From Vandiemenella viatica (Eukaryota; Arthropoda; Insecta; Orthoptera; Morabidae), in the NCBI GenBank assembly GCA_031002005.1, contig CM061914.1, forward strand, positions 14,122,148 to 14,186,147: 64,000 bases of DNA, given 5' to 3'. Positions 10,888 through 23,564 of the stretch are shown here, piece by piece; positions within the stretch are counted from its first letter, which is position 1, and each line of letters begins with the position of its first letter. The position numbers were made by a program, and so were the translations under genes. The notes beneath the pieces are model-generated. The model did no database searches. It was not told the origin of the DNA and saw only the letters and a program-made list of their open reading frames with translations.

Positions 10888-12365
10888 TGTGTGGGTTACA
10901 AACGTCTTTAGGGTATGGAACTCTGATTGTGCTAGGTTTTACTCACAAGTGTGTCTGGTTTTATCAATTCTATTACAGTAAGCACGACTGTATCTCCTTG
11001 AGGTTGATTTCAAATTAATCTAGAGTAGCCTTTGCTACCGCAAACTTTCTGATAGTTTTGCCACTATTTTAATGTAACTTATGGCTTAAACTTAACAGAT
11101 GCTTAATAACTTTGAGGTGTGTATATATATCACTAACGCTAATCTTCCACATTGCCAGTCAGAACATACACTAGTGGGAACTATCATAACCTTCGTTTAC
11201 ACCTATAAAAACTGTATGAGTTTCTGAAAATTGTTTTACACGGAATGTAGTAGGGAGTATGACCATGCAGAATGAAAATCATTAAATCAAAAAGTGGAAG
11301 CGTGTACTCGCAGAAAAACGCGTTGTAACAACAACCAGATCACTGCACGTAGCGCAAATCTCCCTGGAACAGCGCACACTCTTTGCCGGAGAAAAACACC
11401 ATCTCTGCCAGGAAAAATATAAACAGTTTATCCAGCGTATGAATGGAAATATTAACGCCAACGTTGGGATCGAAACATTGGCATCGCCAGCAAGAAACAC
11501 GCAGGGTCAAACACGAAAAAAGGTTGGGTTTTTTTTTTCAGAAAATCATTCTGTTTCTCCCATTTTTGATATAATATCCTTTACTTTCTTAAATGATTTT
11601 CGTAAATGTTTCTGGATTGTGTTCGTTTCAAGTACACGTCTTACCTAAGATTTCCTTTCCATACTCGTTAAATCGTAGACAATCTTTCCTCAAATGAACT
11701 TCAAGGATCACTTGGAGTGGTGACTTTTAATGTTGACTCACACTCTTCCTTCTGCTTTGGATTCTCTTACCTCATATTGTATGGAATACAATGCGAGGAA
11801 GAGTCACAAGATGACGAAAGAGAACAGTGTGCATGCCTATCGACCGAGATCTGAGGAGTCAGGTCGTCGTGTCATATACGTGCCGGCCTCGTAGAAAATC
11901 TTCCGTGCAGTTCGAAGCCCCGTAGTGAAGATCTACAGTCTACTTCTCGCAACAACAACAAAAAAGATCAGTTAAACAAATCACAAACTTTACAACTAAC
12001 AAACCTGTATATAAAGTCGAAGAATGATCCGCGAGTGTGATCGCGACCAGGTTCCAGTGCTCGACCCTTCGTACCGGGTGTCTTGACTGAGGTGAATGTT
12101 GGAACCGTCCCCAGTCTTCGCCTCATAAAATACCTCATAACCTAAGGCAACACAAGCATTCCCCCCGTACTCTCCAGATCTGATAAATCCAGTTTTAGCT
12201 ATTACTAGGCCCCTCTTGTTTCAGCTAGGGGTGCAAGCAGGTAGCTAATGTCTACATAACCCATTGTGGCTTTAAAGAGAGAGAGAAAAAGAGCAAAGTT
12301 AATGGATATGTTTAAATCGTAGAAGTATACAAACAGGTTTATTTTATTATTTGTGATCTCCACAG
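10888..12365. other. FAR intron 1, 3' part; no recognised element
   Basis: Mixed-composition intron. A few moderately GC-rich patches (11300-11510 and 11780-12070) look like old repeats but I cannot assign them. It ends at the exon 2 acceptor (tgtgatctccacag). Confidence 0.5.
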
Positions 12366-12617
12366 GCGTTCTCCCGCCTACGCGCGTCGCGGCCGGACTT
12401 CGCGCGCCGCCTTCGCGTCGTGTCGGGAGACGTCGGTCTCGCGGGCCTCGGCGTCAGCGAGGCGGACGCCGACGTGCTACGTCGTGACGTCACCGTCGTG
12501 TACCACTGCGCCGCCAGCGTCCGTTTCGACGACAGTCTGCGAGCGTCCGTCACCAGCAACCTCGTCGGCACCCGGCACCTGCTCGACTTCGTGCAGCAGC
12601 GCCTGGACAACCTGCAG
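12366..12617 (+). CDS. Fatty acyl-CoA reductase, coding exon 2
   Basis: 84 codons, phase 0 at both ends, acceptor CAG at 12363-12365 and donor GTAGAG at 12618. It continues exon 1 without a gap: exon 1 ends LDALVSDV and exon 2 starts AFSRLRASRPDFARRL, matching the FAR pattern where a loop leads into the second Rossmann segment. It includes VVSGDVGLAGLG, the YHCAASVRFDD motif that lines the cofactor pocket, and NLVGTRHLLDFV. Like exon 1 it is extremely GC- and CpG-rich, with C or G at most third positions, whereas exons 3 and 4 are AT-rich. No stop or frameshift is visible. Confidence 0.9.
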
Positions 12618-12633
12618 GTAGAGCAGCTGGCGA

Positions 12634-12760
12634 CCACAGTCTCAGATCAGGAGGAGGGAAATGGGTGGAAGTGAGAGGAAAACTGAAACACTTGTGAGCA
12701 AAGCAGATCTGGCCAGTAGTTTGCAAACTGTGGAGAATGATGATGATAATAATTTGTAGT
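12634..12760 (+). mobile_element. LINE 3' tail, probably LINE A family
   Basis: The stretch gagcaaagcagatctggcc, then aaactgtggagaatgatgatg, resembles the extreme 3' end of LINE A (about 2045-2100) and ends in a (GAT)n-type run. It is a short, diverged 5'-truncated copy just inside intron 2. Confidence 0.4.
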
Positions 12761-15229
12761 TCAACCCCTCTCATGAATCTTGCAATCAGGTCATTTATTT
12801 ATTTCGTATGGCAGAAGAAATTCAAAAACACTAACTACATTAACTTACAATAAATATAACTATTACTACAGAATGATGTCTAATGATTGCAGCCATTCAA
12901 TTGCTTCGGTTGTTGCTTCGTGAATCTGATTCATTGTACCACTGAATCTCCTGAAACGGCATTCCATCGCGATGTGGTGAATGGTTTGCTCGTAGTTACC
13001 GCAGTCACAAGAAGGATTCTCAGTCATTCCCCAGTTGTACAACCAGTAGTTGCATCTACCGTGGCCTGTTCTCACTCGGTTCAGTGCCGTCCAGGTTTTC
13101 TTAGGAAGGTTGAATCCAGGAGGTTGTCGTGTAGGGTCTTGGATTAGCGCCTGTTTGTCGGGGTTGGAATTTGTCCACTAAGCGCACCATGCTTCACCTA
13201 TGTTGAAATTATTTTGTACCAACTCTTGACCAAACTTTCATGTTGAATATCTAGATTTTAGTCTTTGTGTGTGCAGTCCTGATGAATTGGAAGTTGTGGA
13301 TTACTTAAGCATTTCTGCCATTCCTTTTTTAATGCCGCTTGTCGTCGGATACTTGGCAGGGCGATGTTAGAGAGTACAGGCAGCCAGTCTGTAGGTGTAG
13401 ATTTAACAGTTCCAGATATTGTTCTCATTGTGTCATTTAGCTGAACGTCGATGTGTGACTGCTGTTTAGCCATACTGGACTGCAGTATTCGGCAGTTGAA
13501 TATACCAGAACAAGAGCTGATGTTCTGAGAGCTGCGGCATGTGCTCCCCAACCCGATCCTGAAAGTTTGTGAAGGATGTTATTTCGAGTTTTTACTTTTG
13601 CCACTGTTTTATGGATATGCTCCTTATATGTCAATGACCAGTCAAGATCCACACCTAGATATTTTGGATAAGGGTTGTATTTAAATAATTGGTCTCTGAA
13701 TTTTATTTGAGGTCTTTAGTGGGCTTTTCTATTGTTTAGGTGGAATGAGCTGACCTCTGTCTTATTTATATTCAGTTTCAGGCGCCAAGTGTTGAAGTAC
13801 TCATTCAGTTTCTGAAGATCAATTGCGAGAATTTCTTCAGATGTTTTGAAGTCACTAGATTGTGCTGTTATGACTATGTCATGAGTGTATATAAACTTCC
13901 TAGAAGTGGTAGACGGCAAGTCTGCGGTGTAGATGTTGAAAAGTAGTGGAGCAAGGACAGATCCTTGTGGTAGCCCATTGTTTAATGTGTAAGATTTGCT
14001 TCTATTCCCATTTAGATGAACCTCAATTGCATAGCATGTCATTCAACAGAGAGGCAATCGTTTTGCATGGGATAGTCCTAAGGAATTTCAGGATCATTCC
14101 CTTCCTCCAGACTGTGTCATATGCTGCAGTCAAATCTAGAAACACTGCCAAGGTCTTTTTCCGATCCTGGAATCCCTTTTCGATATGGATGGTCAGCGCC
14201 ATTACTTGGTCGCAACAATTCCGGTTTGGTCGAAATCCTGCCTGCTCAGTTGGTATGAAGTCAAGGATTTTTTCTGAGATCCTGTTGTAGATGGCTCTTT
14301 CGAGCAGCTTGTAACATGAACTCAGAAGAACTATCTTCTGGGCTGCAGCCAGTTTTGCCTGGTTTCAATATAGCTATTACCTTGGTTCTTTTATGGAGGT
14401 TTGGGACTTTACCGCATTTTAGGATATTGCTGAAAAATTTGGCAATCCAATTGAATGTTCGCAGCCCACAGTGTTTCAGAAATTCTGGGTATATTCCATC
14501 TGTTCCTGCAGCCTTACCAGATTTGGTTTCTTTCAATGACACCGAAATCTCTGAGGCTGTGAAATCTGCTGCAAATGGAGAATTTCTGTCAGCTTGAAGT
14601 AATCTGAGCTTTGTTCATTTCGGATTTCTTTAGACTTGTTGCTTAACCCTTTAACTGCTGGGTATTGCCCAGCAGAGTCCTCGCTGCGTGCTCCTTTGTT
14701 ATCCTCTAAGCCGACTACCTGCACTGAGCAGCTGCGATCGGTCGATACCTGCCCTGCTGAGTACGGCACGCTACCAGGACTGCTCTGTGCTGAATATTTG
14801 TGAGGCGTCGTGTGTGACGGCTTTCCGTTTTCACTTTGCGTTTTGAAACACCAGATACAAAATAAATGCAGTTACTCTGACATCTAAGTTTTTTCAATTT
14901 AAAGCTCCTTTAAAAGTGAATGTCCACATAGACAAACATACAGGTACTTTATATGCTAAATAGATATTACAGAAACTAAAATGTGTTTGGTATTTTTGTT
15001 TGTTAGTGCAGTAATTCATCAGGAGAAAATTTCCAAGTTAAGTGTTCGAATCCCTTTCACAAACTCTGCATATATTTTCCATCCTTCTTTTGGTTCTGGG
15101 CTTTAGACCGTCACTGGCGAAGTTAAAAATATATAATTTTTTTTCAATTTTTTGTATTTCACTTAGTTTTAGAGGCATAAAATGTATTGTAATTGTTACA
15201 GTGTAGTTACCCATGGTTAATAAAATGTT

Positions 15230-15343
15230 TTTCATGTAACAAGCCTCCAAACATGGCACAACACACAGTATTACTGTACATTGCATGTTCTGTGTTTGTA
15301 CCTGGTTTCTCGACGCACTTTCTGTTCCGAACATCCAGCGCAT
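15230..15343 (-). pseudogene. piggyBac transposase, C-terminal Cys-rich remnant
   Basis: The frame reads QVQTQNMQCTVILCVVPCLE followed by ACYMKN. It resembles the zinc-binding tail of piggyBac transposases (Cys...Cys, LCVVPCFE, YHT). Some zinc ligands are already lost. Confidence 0.6.
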
Positions 15344-15591
15344 CTATGCGCTGGTGTGCTCTCCTTTGAATTTTTAATGTGAATAATATCTCGAAAATGT
15401 CTCCCAGTAAATCCTTCCACCTTGAAAATCTAGAGTGAACTGATTCTGGCGTATTTATCTTGGTATATAAATAAAATCTGTATGTTCCTTCAGCAATAGA
15501 TTTCATAAGATCTTCTGTTAAAAATATTCCGAAAAATGAAAGAATGCAGGAATTTTGACATAATCCATATTGTGTCCTGCAGCTGAGTCGT

Positions 15592-15891
15592 CTATCGCAT
15601 GGACAAAAGGACGAGAATCTCTTTTCTTCCAGTCGAAGCTGTCACTAAAGCGTCCTCTTTTTTCCGACATTTAGCTCTCGCTGTATGAAGCTTCAGATAC
15701 TGAAAATATTTACCTCTTGTGGAGACAGACGGTTGTATTCCACTAGCAGATGTACAAGGCTTAGGACTATTACTTCGAGATCCTATTGAAGGGTCTTCAC
15801 TATCTTCCATGTCAAAGAGATCATTCTCCCTGTCGTTTATATTAAGAATCTCAATGATTTCTTCCTTTGTACAAGCACGACGGCGATCCAT
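15592..15891 (-). pseudogene. piggyBac transposase, N-terminal remnant
   Basis: 99 codons starting MDRRRACTKEEIIEIL, followed by an acidic stretch (DLFDMEDSEDPSIGS) and a Ser/Pro-rich linker, as in piggyBac transposase N-termini. The reading frame then leaves the transposase because the catalytic middle is deleted. Confidence 0.65.
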
Positions 15892-16571
15892 TTTCTCAGG
15901 TAAAACTACAATGAAAATAGCAACTCAAATAAGATCGCAACTGCAGACACTCACGGGCCGTATGTTGGAAAGCAATTAACCAGCTGGGATGGAAATACAG
16001 CTACCTGACCTAAACGCTAAGTGGTTTGCACATTAACTCGTCCAGAGCACACAGGGACCCGAGCAGTCGGACGTCTTAACGCGTGCAGCACAGACAGGGC
16101 GGCAAGGCGGCACTTGTATGCACGACCAGAGCACCTGAGGGAAGGAGCAAGTTCGCACGTTAACACGTTTGGAGCACCTGGGTGTTAATGCATCTACAGC
16201 AGTCAAAGGATTAAAGTGTTAGTTGATTTTCTAGTTAGGTTAATAATTCTCTGTTCTACTTGATCTGGTTTTATCTTTCAGTTCTTGCTAGTGGTATCTA
16301 CAGCGTTACTTCCTAGTTTGCGCAAAAGTGACCACACTTTTCTGCATGAATGCTGGAAATTGATGTTTTTCATTAATTCTGCCCAATTCTCTTTCCTCGC
16401 CGAGTCTAAAGAGCACAGAAGTTCATCAACAATCTCTGGGTCATTACTGAGTTCGTATTCCCTGTACAGCTCGTAACATTTCAGTCTCCAGCCGGGGATG
16501 TATTCCCTTCTATATCCTCTAGGGATATGCTGTTTAGCTATAGCACAAAGCAGCCTTGAGAAGCGCTGGTA

Positions 16572-16769
16572 CCGAGCGTGGTGGGTGAGTGGTTAACACT
16601 CTGGCCTCGCATTCGGGAGGACGCCGATTCGAATCCAGGTCCGGGCATCCAGATTTAGGTTTTCCATGGTTTCCCCAAATCACTTCAAAAAGGCCATGGC
16701 CAAATTCCTTCCCGTTCCTTGTCCCCAGTCCCATCCCGCCTCTAAATACCTTAGCCGTCGACGAGGTGT
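16572..16769 (+). mobile_element. tRNA-derived SINE, copy 1, nested in LINE B
   Basis: tRNA-like head with an A-box-like ggtgagtggttaac and a B box GATTCGAATCC (16626-16636), then the body gttttccatggtttccccaa shared with the copy at 51080-51328. Flanked by an 11-bp target duplication AAGYGCTGGTA (16561-16571 and 16770-16780, one mismatch). No A tail remains. Confidence 0.85.
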
Positions 16770-17760
16770 AAGTGCTGGTAATTTTTCATATTTGGTGCAA
16801 TCCATTGTATGTTATGTTCTATTTCTCTGGGGAATTCACTCCAGTTAGCTTTGGTAAAGTTCCGTTGTGGAACTGGATTAGATCTTACGATCGGAATCTC
16901 AAGGCCGACTTTCAAAAGTACAAGTCTGTGCTGACTTCAGGGAAAGTTATTCAAGACTTTCCTTGTGCAGTGCAGAGGTCTTCCAGAAAGATCTTTAGTA
17001 ACAAAACAGAGATGAGGGTTATAGTCCTGATTTCATCTAGCAGAATGGAATGTACCTTTTTCTTTAGCGTCATAGATGAGAAATAGATCTTCAGCATCGG
17101 TCCAGTCTGTCACAAGCTGGCCCTTCAGTGTTAATGTTTCTGTAGCCCCAGATAGTATGTTGGCTGTTGAAATCACCTAGAATAATTGTTGGATGTTGCA
17201 GGTGCTGAATTTATTCATTTATAGCCCAAGGTTGGTTGGGCGGTTTACAAATATTGAGAACTTCAATGTTTGGGATGTTATCTCTACTGATGTAGATATT
17301 ACCATCTGCATTTTTGCCAATTATTTTAGCCTGCTGAATGTTATTCTTGACAAATGTCACAGTACCATAGCTTTTATGATATGTTGCTGACAGGAGTGTA
17401 TATCCTGGTAAATAGCACTTAGATTGTAGATGGTTTTTGTCTTTGCAGTGGGTTTCTTGAAGGAGAAGAACATCTGTCTAGTTGTTTTCAAGTAACTTTA
17501 ACAAGTAGTCACTTTTCGACCTGCTTATTCCTTCAATATTTATTTTCAGTGTGTGTCGGACTTCTTTCGTTGCGGTAGTAGTTACTGGGCTCTGAGAAGA
17601 GCCCTTTGAAGTTGATCACATGGTTCCGTATCCTCTAATTGCTGGGATATCCTCAAGCTAAAGCTCCTAGGTCCAGCAGCCTATTGAGATGTAGACTATT
17701 CTGTCGCGGCTTTGCCACGTTTCCCAGGGTGCACCCCTGCACTCAGGTGTCAACATATGA

Positions 17761-18309
17761 TAGCTAGAACACCTCTCAAATTGCTGCTCTATAAACAAGA
17801 AAGAAAAAGAAAATGTGACAGGGGGAATTTCACAAGCACACACAAATAAAAAATGTAGCTCACCATTCTGCTACTGTTTTCACCAATTTAGACACTTTTT
17901 GAGCAGTTGGCTAGACTTGTGATCTGCATTTCATAAAATGTGAATAAAACCTCAATTCTGGTAATTAATACTCTTTAAGGGCGATTGCTTACCCCTTTTT
18001 TTTTTATTAAAAAAAAAAAAAAAAAAAAAAAACAGAAATTACCAAATAGAATGGCTGCTACTTCTAGCTGCAACCTCTTCTTTCTGGTTCATGCCAAAGT
18101 TATATTATTCACTGGCATATGTATGGCAAAGAGATTATTTCCGTAATGTGCTCCAGCTGCAAGCTTATAAATCCTTAAAAATGCGAGTACATTAAACCTG
18201 CACTAAAAGATAAAAATTTTCAAGCTGTTTACTTTTTGATTAATTACGAACTCTGAAGGGAATAATGTAAAACAATTCAGTTAACATTAATATTACATAA
18301 CTGATTCAT

Positions 18310-18345
<36 letters not shown>

Positions 18346-19764
18346 ACAGATATTAGATTGGCAGTAGTGAACCAGATAACAGCATCACCCACAACGACAA
18401 CAATAACTACGGGAGTTACGAGATTTTTGAGCGCATCAGTCCAAGAACAAAATGTAATAATGAATTTTCCCCATTTGTGCATAACAAAGCTCAGAAAGGC
18501 AAAAATATTGTTTCAAAGCCCAGTCTGGCAAGACATTTCTGAAGTTCTGAATGATGAATAAATGCAGGCATTACATTTTTACAGGTAGTTAACCTCTTCT
18601 GTACCTTTGCATTAGGATTACACAATAAATTCTAGTTCCAACGATGGGAGAAGTGGAATCGAGTCAACTTGAAATTATGTCACAGTTGCCGAATCTACTT
18701 TAATTTTCACGTGGTTGCATCTTTAACTTTGCTTCGATATTGGGGGCGGTTGGAGAGGAGTGTGACACTCCAGAAAACCCGATGGTAACAATATCGAGGG
18801 ATACAATTTGGTGTTTGAGCTTCCAATCTACCACCCATATTCAAATTCCAATGCCCGATAGCCAAAGGACCGAGGAATGCCTACACAGTGAATGCATCAT
18901 ATATTTGGTTTCATTAGCGATTAAAAAATAATGTGGTTTATACCTTCTGACTAGGAGAAGCTATGACATTTGTTGTAGCCTAAATCGGCCACTGTCTCCA
19001 AGATCGAACATTTACGATGGAGATAAAAATAAACAATAATCGGCAAAATGTTAAACTACACTTATAAAAAGAAAATTTGAGATACAATTAGCCATCGCGT
19101 ACTTAGGGTTCCATATGCAGATTGAATAATAACTTGAAATCACTAAAAAAAAGTATTATTTAGCTTTTTTTAAAAAAAAACACCAGTAAAAACTGAGTTT
19201 TGAATCAAGTTTGTTATTTGTTGAAGATTTGTGGGGATTTTACACTCACAGAATGTAAGATAGATAATAGTAATAATAATAAGAAAACATTTCACAAAGA
19301 AAAATACATTTATCATATAGAACAAAAAAAGTTACAGACAATACAAACTTTCCTCCTTTTTGTTAAGTACGCGAGTTTAACTAAATTAAATTATGTTCAC
19401 GCTGTTTAAATAAATCAACATCCAAAAAAAAAAAAAATGAAAAAATGTAGTTGATAGAGATATTGGAAATTTTTTTGGAAATTTTAAAGAAAATGTTTTC
19501 ACAGTTGATTTTCTATCTGATTAATCAGATTCTCTGTAGATTTCATTTTTTTATTGATAATTTTTTAATATATTGTATAATTCTACTTATGAGTCAAATT
19601 TGTAAAAATTAATCAGAAAGAGTGTTTGAATTTTTTTATAATCTCTAAGAGGCTACATATCATTATAAACTAGAAAATAATTTTGAGATCAGTAGTTTCA
19701 AAACTAAAAGATTTTCTTACGTTTTTTTTTTTTTTTTTTTTTTTTTTTGTTAAATGCTTGTAAA
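17761..19764. other. Intron 2 AT-rich stretch with homopolymer runs
   Basis: No gene. Long A or T runs occur at about 17997-18033, 18314-18343 and 19721-19748, the last just before LINE C. Some may be poly-A tails of decayed retroelements, but I cannot identify bodies for them. Confidence 0.5.
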
Positions 19765-21405
19765 TGTCGTGGATTTAGGCAGAGATTTCGAAAAACTGGT
19801 TTCGTGAAACCATTAGGGAAATGATTCAGAAATAGGAGGGTATAAATCAGAGAACAAGCTTAACCACACAATAAGAAATGAGCATGACAAGAGACTAGAA
19901 ATTCATCCTGAGGATGTAATGAAAGAATTAAGAAAGTTGAAAAAACATAAAGGGCCTGGTGTAGATAATATTACTAAGGATGTCTTAAAGATAGAAGCAT
20001 GTGAAATTGTACCTTATATTGAAACATTATTTGAGCCTGGATACTTGCCGCTCACCAGGGAACTGGTAGTACTACTGGTACATAAAGGAGGGCTGACAAA
20101 TAAAGATAAAATTATAGGCCGATCAGTTTGACATCAGTGGTAGGTAAATTAATGACAATATTGATATGCAAACCACATCAGAAATATATGCGAGGAGCGT
20201 AAGTTGTTTTCAAGTCAGCAACATGGCTTTAGGCAAGAATATTTCTGTAAATCTCAGTTAGTAGGATATATGCAAGATATTTAGGATAAAATGGGCCAGA
20301 GAGGCTAAACTAATAGTCTTGCACTAGATCTTTTAAAGGCCTTGACAAGGTGGACGATAAAATGATGGTAAATAAGGTAAAAACTATGGGAGTGGAAGAG
20401 AAAGTGATTTGCTGGGTAGAAGATTTTTTTTAAAACAAAAAGTTAGTGTAGGATATGAAGTATCAAAAGGACTGAAATTTAAAATTGGAGTGCCACAGGG
20501 CATGTTGGAATCATCGCTATCCATTATTTTTATTAATGATTATGTTGATGGTTTAGCATCAGAAGTTAAGTTGTTTGCAGATGACACAGTGCTATACAAT
20601 AGGATCAAAATAGTAGAGGACTGTGAGCAGCTGCAGGCTGATCTGGACAGGATATCTAACTGCGTTAGTAAACATGGGATGAAGATGAATGCAAAACAAG
20701 CGTACACAGATAAAAACTAAAGGTTGAATATAATGTGGGGAAATAATTATTTGTTGAAGACTTGAAATGTAAATATCTTGGCATAACATTTGAACAGGGA
20801 GTAGGAAAAGGTTTTAAAATCCTTCACTTGTCAGAGAAAGTGATGAGGGGATGTACCAGACCGTTAAAGGCATTGGGTTACCAAGTTTTGGTCAGACCAT
20901 TGCTTGAATATGGTGGCGTAGTATGGGATCCACATTTTGGGTAGCAAATATAGGACTTGGGGGGAGTGTAATGAAGGGTTGTTAGATTTCTCTCTAGAAA
21001 TTACCACAGAACACAATCAGTAACCAATATTATAAAAGAGCTGTAATGGGATTCATTAGAAGACAGGAGAAATTGAAGAGAGCCATGGGAATGTTTAAGG
21101 CATATATTGGTGATGAAGTGTGGGAAGATATTGCATGGAATGGAAAAGATGACCATGACCACAAGCTGGCACTTAATTTTAGACACAAGGGTGTTGGAAG
21201 ATTTTATTTCATTAGTAACGGGGTCAAGAATTGGAATAAATTACCCAGAGAAATGATGAATAATTTACCAAAATTGTTGAAACAATTTAAAGTTGAAATT
21301 TGTATAGGGCAAACGTAGGTGGGTACAGAAAAGGGGGAAGAATGAATGTGTAAGGAAATTGTCAGCAGAGCATGTCCTCCATCTGCCATGATAAAAATAA
21401 GTCAC
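19765..21405 (+). mobile_element. LINE C, copy 1 (degenerate, RT region)
   Basis: Same family as the minus-strand copy at 61441-64000. Recognisable segments are VMKELRKLKKHKGPGVDNIT (19918), KIGVPQG (about 20485), VKLFADDTVLYN (about 20572, intact FADD), a GYQVLVRPLLEYGGVVWDP block (20878) and LNFRHKGVGRFYFISNGVKN (about 21173). Frames shift several times and stops occur. The 5' endonuclease part is absent. Confidence 0.83.
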
Positions 21406-22640
21406 CTGATCAGGATAAAAAGGCTCTGGCTCACTGGTGGGCTTAGATATGGTGGTGGTGTGTTATTTGGATTGCAGGATCTTCGTATTTACAAAATCAC
21501 TACACGGGCCGCTATGCAGTTCACTCTTTATTTATTTGTAAATCACATACACATTTCCCTGTCACCAGCAAGGAATATAGTTTACTGAGCCAGGATAAGG
21601 CATATCAAACACTTCTTACCTTACTATTTCAGATTCAACAGCAAACCACAATCTCCACTGACCAGAAAATACAGTTCTTCTAGAAACAATTGTCTGTAGT
21701 GCTCAAAGATCCAATTATGCAGTATTTCTATCACCAAATATAGAAATAAACTTAAAAAAGGCAACACACACAGTCGCTCAGCGCCCTGCTTCCGTCCTCA
21801 TTGCTAGCGTGCCCCGAACTACTGTCAACCGTCACTCTCCCCCTTCTACACTGTGCGCTTCAGTAAGAACTGAGCCATTACAAACAATTAATCATATTAA
21901 AAAAATTCTTTTGACTCTTTTATTGCAAAATATTTTTTGTTAACTCAAAATATTAAAAACACATTCAATATGCAACTGTCTATCTACATCTACACATTGA
22001 CCTGATATAATACTGTCTTGCCACACATCACAAATAAAATTAAATGAAATAATAAAAGATCCAAACATTTTCTGAGTCGGTTCATTGGCAGCTCTCATTT
22101 GTTACCAATAGTGGCCCTATTAAAAAAAGGGAACATTCCTTCAGTAACATCTAAATCACCTGTAATTATTTTACAATACTCCCTTTTATTACGCGCCTTT
22201 TTTTTTTTAAATTGAAATATTATTTCATTTGAAGTAATAAAACTAAAATAGTGGGCAATTACAAAATGCTAGATTAAAAGGTTGAGACATACAAATAAGT
22301 GATTCTATAAGGGTTCTATATCTCGTTCAGAAGGTACAAAACCCTAAAAATCATAAACAATTGCAAGTGTGTTTAGGCAAAACCAACAATAGCTATAGAG
22401 TGACTGATGCAAGAAATTCAGTGCAGTAGCAGTAGTGATTTTGGTTGCCAACAATACCTCTGTCACTATGAACAGATGTGTAATGTGATCTTTGAGAAGC
22501 AAGTGCCAATTGAGACTCTACATTCTTTGGTTTCAATGTGGATTGGGATTGTATTGAACAATAAACAAATTAATGGAGAAAATTATCTTACAACATCATA
22601 ATCCCAATTAATCAGGCCATAAATTTGAGTCAAAGAGGAT
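21406..22640. other. Intron 2, unassigned
   Basis: AT-rich except a GC-rich patch at about 21770-21860. No coding or repeat signal I can name. Confidence 0.5.
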
Positions 22641-23265
22641 ATCTAGTCATGTAGGTAGGCATGAAATGATGATCAATTCCAAGAAGAGTCAACTTACTAG
22701 GTATACATATAGGGAAATAATGGTTTTGTTGGATGATTCAGTGGAAGGGGAATTATTTGTTGATTGACTAAAAAGTAGATACATGGGAATATCATTTGGC
22801 AGTCAGCTAAACTGGGAAGAGCATTTTAGGGGGTTGTAAAAAGTTCAGAGTATTGGATATTGGTGATGATAATGAGAAGATGTATTTAGGGGGTTACAAA
22901 ACTTTGGTCAAACCTTTGTTAGATTATTGCGGGATGAAATAGGACTCAAATTATGGATTTCAGTTACTCATGTAGGAGATGTGTGAAGGAGAGCAGCTAG
23001 ATTTGTCTTTGAAAATCACCAAAAGATGTACTGAGTAATTGATATGTTAAAATAGTTGGGTGGGGAGCCATCGCAGGGTAAGAGGCAGGTGAAAATAATT
23101 GTGATGAGTCACGGATAAATATCGGTGGAAGATTTAGAAGGGAAGAATGCACGATTATAACGAATCAGCAATTGATTTCAGGCAAGGCGAGTGAACAAAT
23201 TACCTAAAGAGGTAATGTACAATATGTTTCAGACTTAAAGGAATTTAATAACAAAACATTCGAAT
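22641..23265 (+). mobile_element. LINE C-like 3' fragment, highly decayed
   Basis: Broken + strand frames retain GGYKTLVKPLLDYCG (about 22890), the equivalent of the PLLEYGG block in LINE C, and an EQLDLSLKIT-like segment after it. RT proper is not seen, so this is a 5'-truncated remnant. Confidence 0.6.
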
Positions 23266-23294
23266 TGTAAGTAGACGGGGGCAGAGCTACATAC

Positions 23295-23520
23295 TGAACT
23301 TGGAGAGTGGACAGTCTCACGCACGGGAGGACAGGGGTCCGAATCCACGACCGGCCGTCTCGATTTTGGTTTTCCTTCCAGAAATCACTTCAGGCGAACA
23401 CAGGGATAGTTCCTCTTAAAGACAATGGCCGATTTCCTTCCCGTTCCTTGCCCCCTCCTCCCCAATCCTTTCCTGCCTTTAATTACCTTGAATTTCGACA
23501 AGGCATAAAGCTGAATAGCA
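23295..23520 (+). mobile_element. tRNA-derived SINE, copy 2 (older)
   Basis: B-box-like GGTCCGAATCC (23336-23346), then ttttggttttccttccagaa and a ccgatttccttcccgttcct segment like the other SINE copies. It ends in an AAT-rich tail. The head is partly eroded. Confidence 0.7.
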
Positions 23521-23564
23521 ATTAATAATAATAAACATATTTTTAAAAAATAAATCTATTATAC

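Larger units (their letters stand above)
14647..16210 (-). mobile_element. piggyBac-like element, internally deleted, nested in LINE B
   Basis: Flanked on both sides by TTAA (14643-14646 and 16211-16214), the obligatory piggyBac target. The ends are imperfect inverted repeats: CCCTTTAACTGCTG on the left and, reverse-complemented, TCCTTTGACTGCTG on the right. Inside, on the minus strand, are an N-terminal acidic region (15891-15592) and a C-terminal Cys-rich region near 15260 with ILCVVPCLEACYMKN, the hallmark of piggyBac transposase tails. The central catalytic DDD region is missing. Removing the element and one TTAA restores an uninterrupted LINE B reading frame (TRKSTNTLSNKSKEI), which proves the boundaries. 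Confidence 0.88.
12785..17760 (-). mobile_element. LINE B: near full-length non-LTR retrotransposon, decayed and twice interrupted
   Basis: Read on the minus strand from right to left. An apurinic-type endonuclease lies at about 17590-16870 (IILGDFNSQHTIWGY near 17180). A linker follows (HIPRGYRREYIPGWRL near 16520, then KVWSLLRKLG). RT lies at about 14545-13450 (GKAAGTDGIYPEFLK, NGLPQGSVLAPLLFNIYTADLP, with the YADD box changed to YTHD near 13880). The C-terminal domain has a Cys/His cluster SCDCGNYEQTIHHIAMEC near 13000. Stops and frameshifts are scattered through it. It is split by a piggyBac-like element (14647-16210) and a SINE (16572-16769). I would place it in the jockey/CR1 part of the LINE tree but cannot name the clade. 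Confidence 0.82.

Noticed and set aside
12347..12637. Arg/Ser-rich minus-strand ORF over exon 2
   Set aside because: Shadow of the GC-rich FAR exon on the opposite strand.
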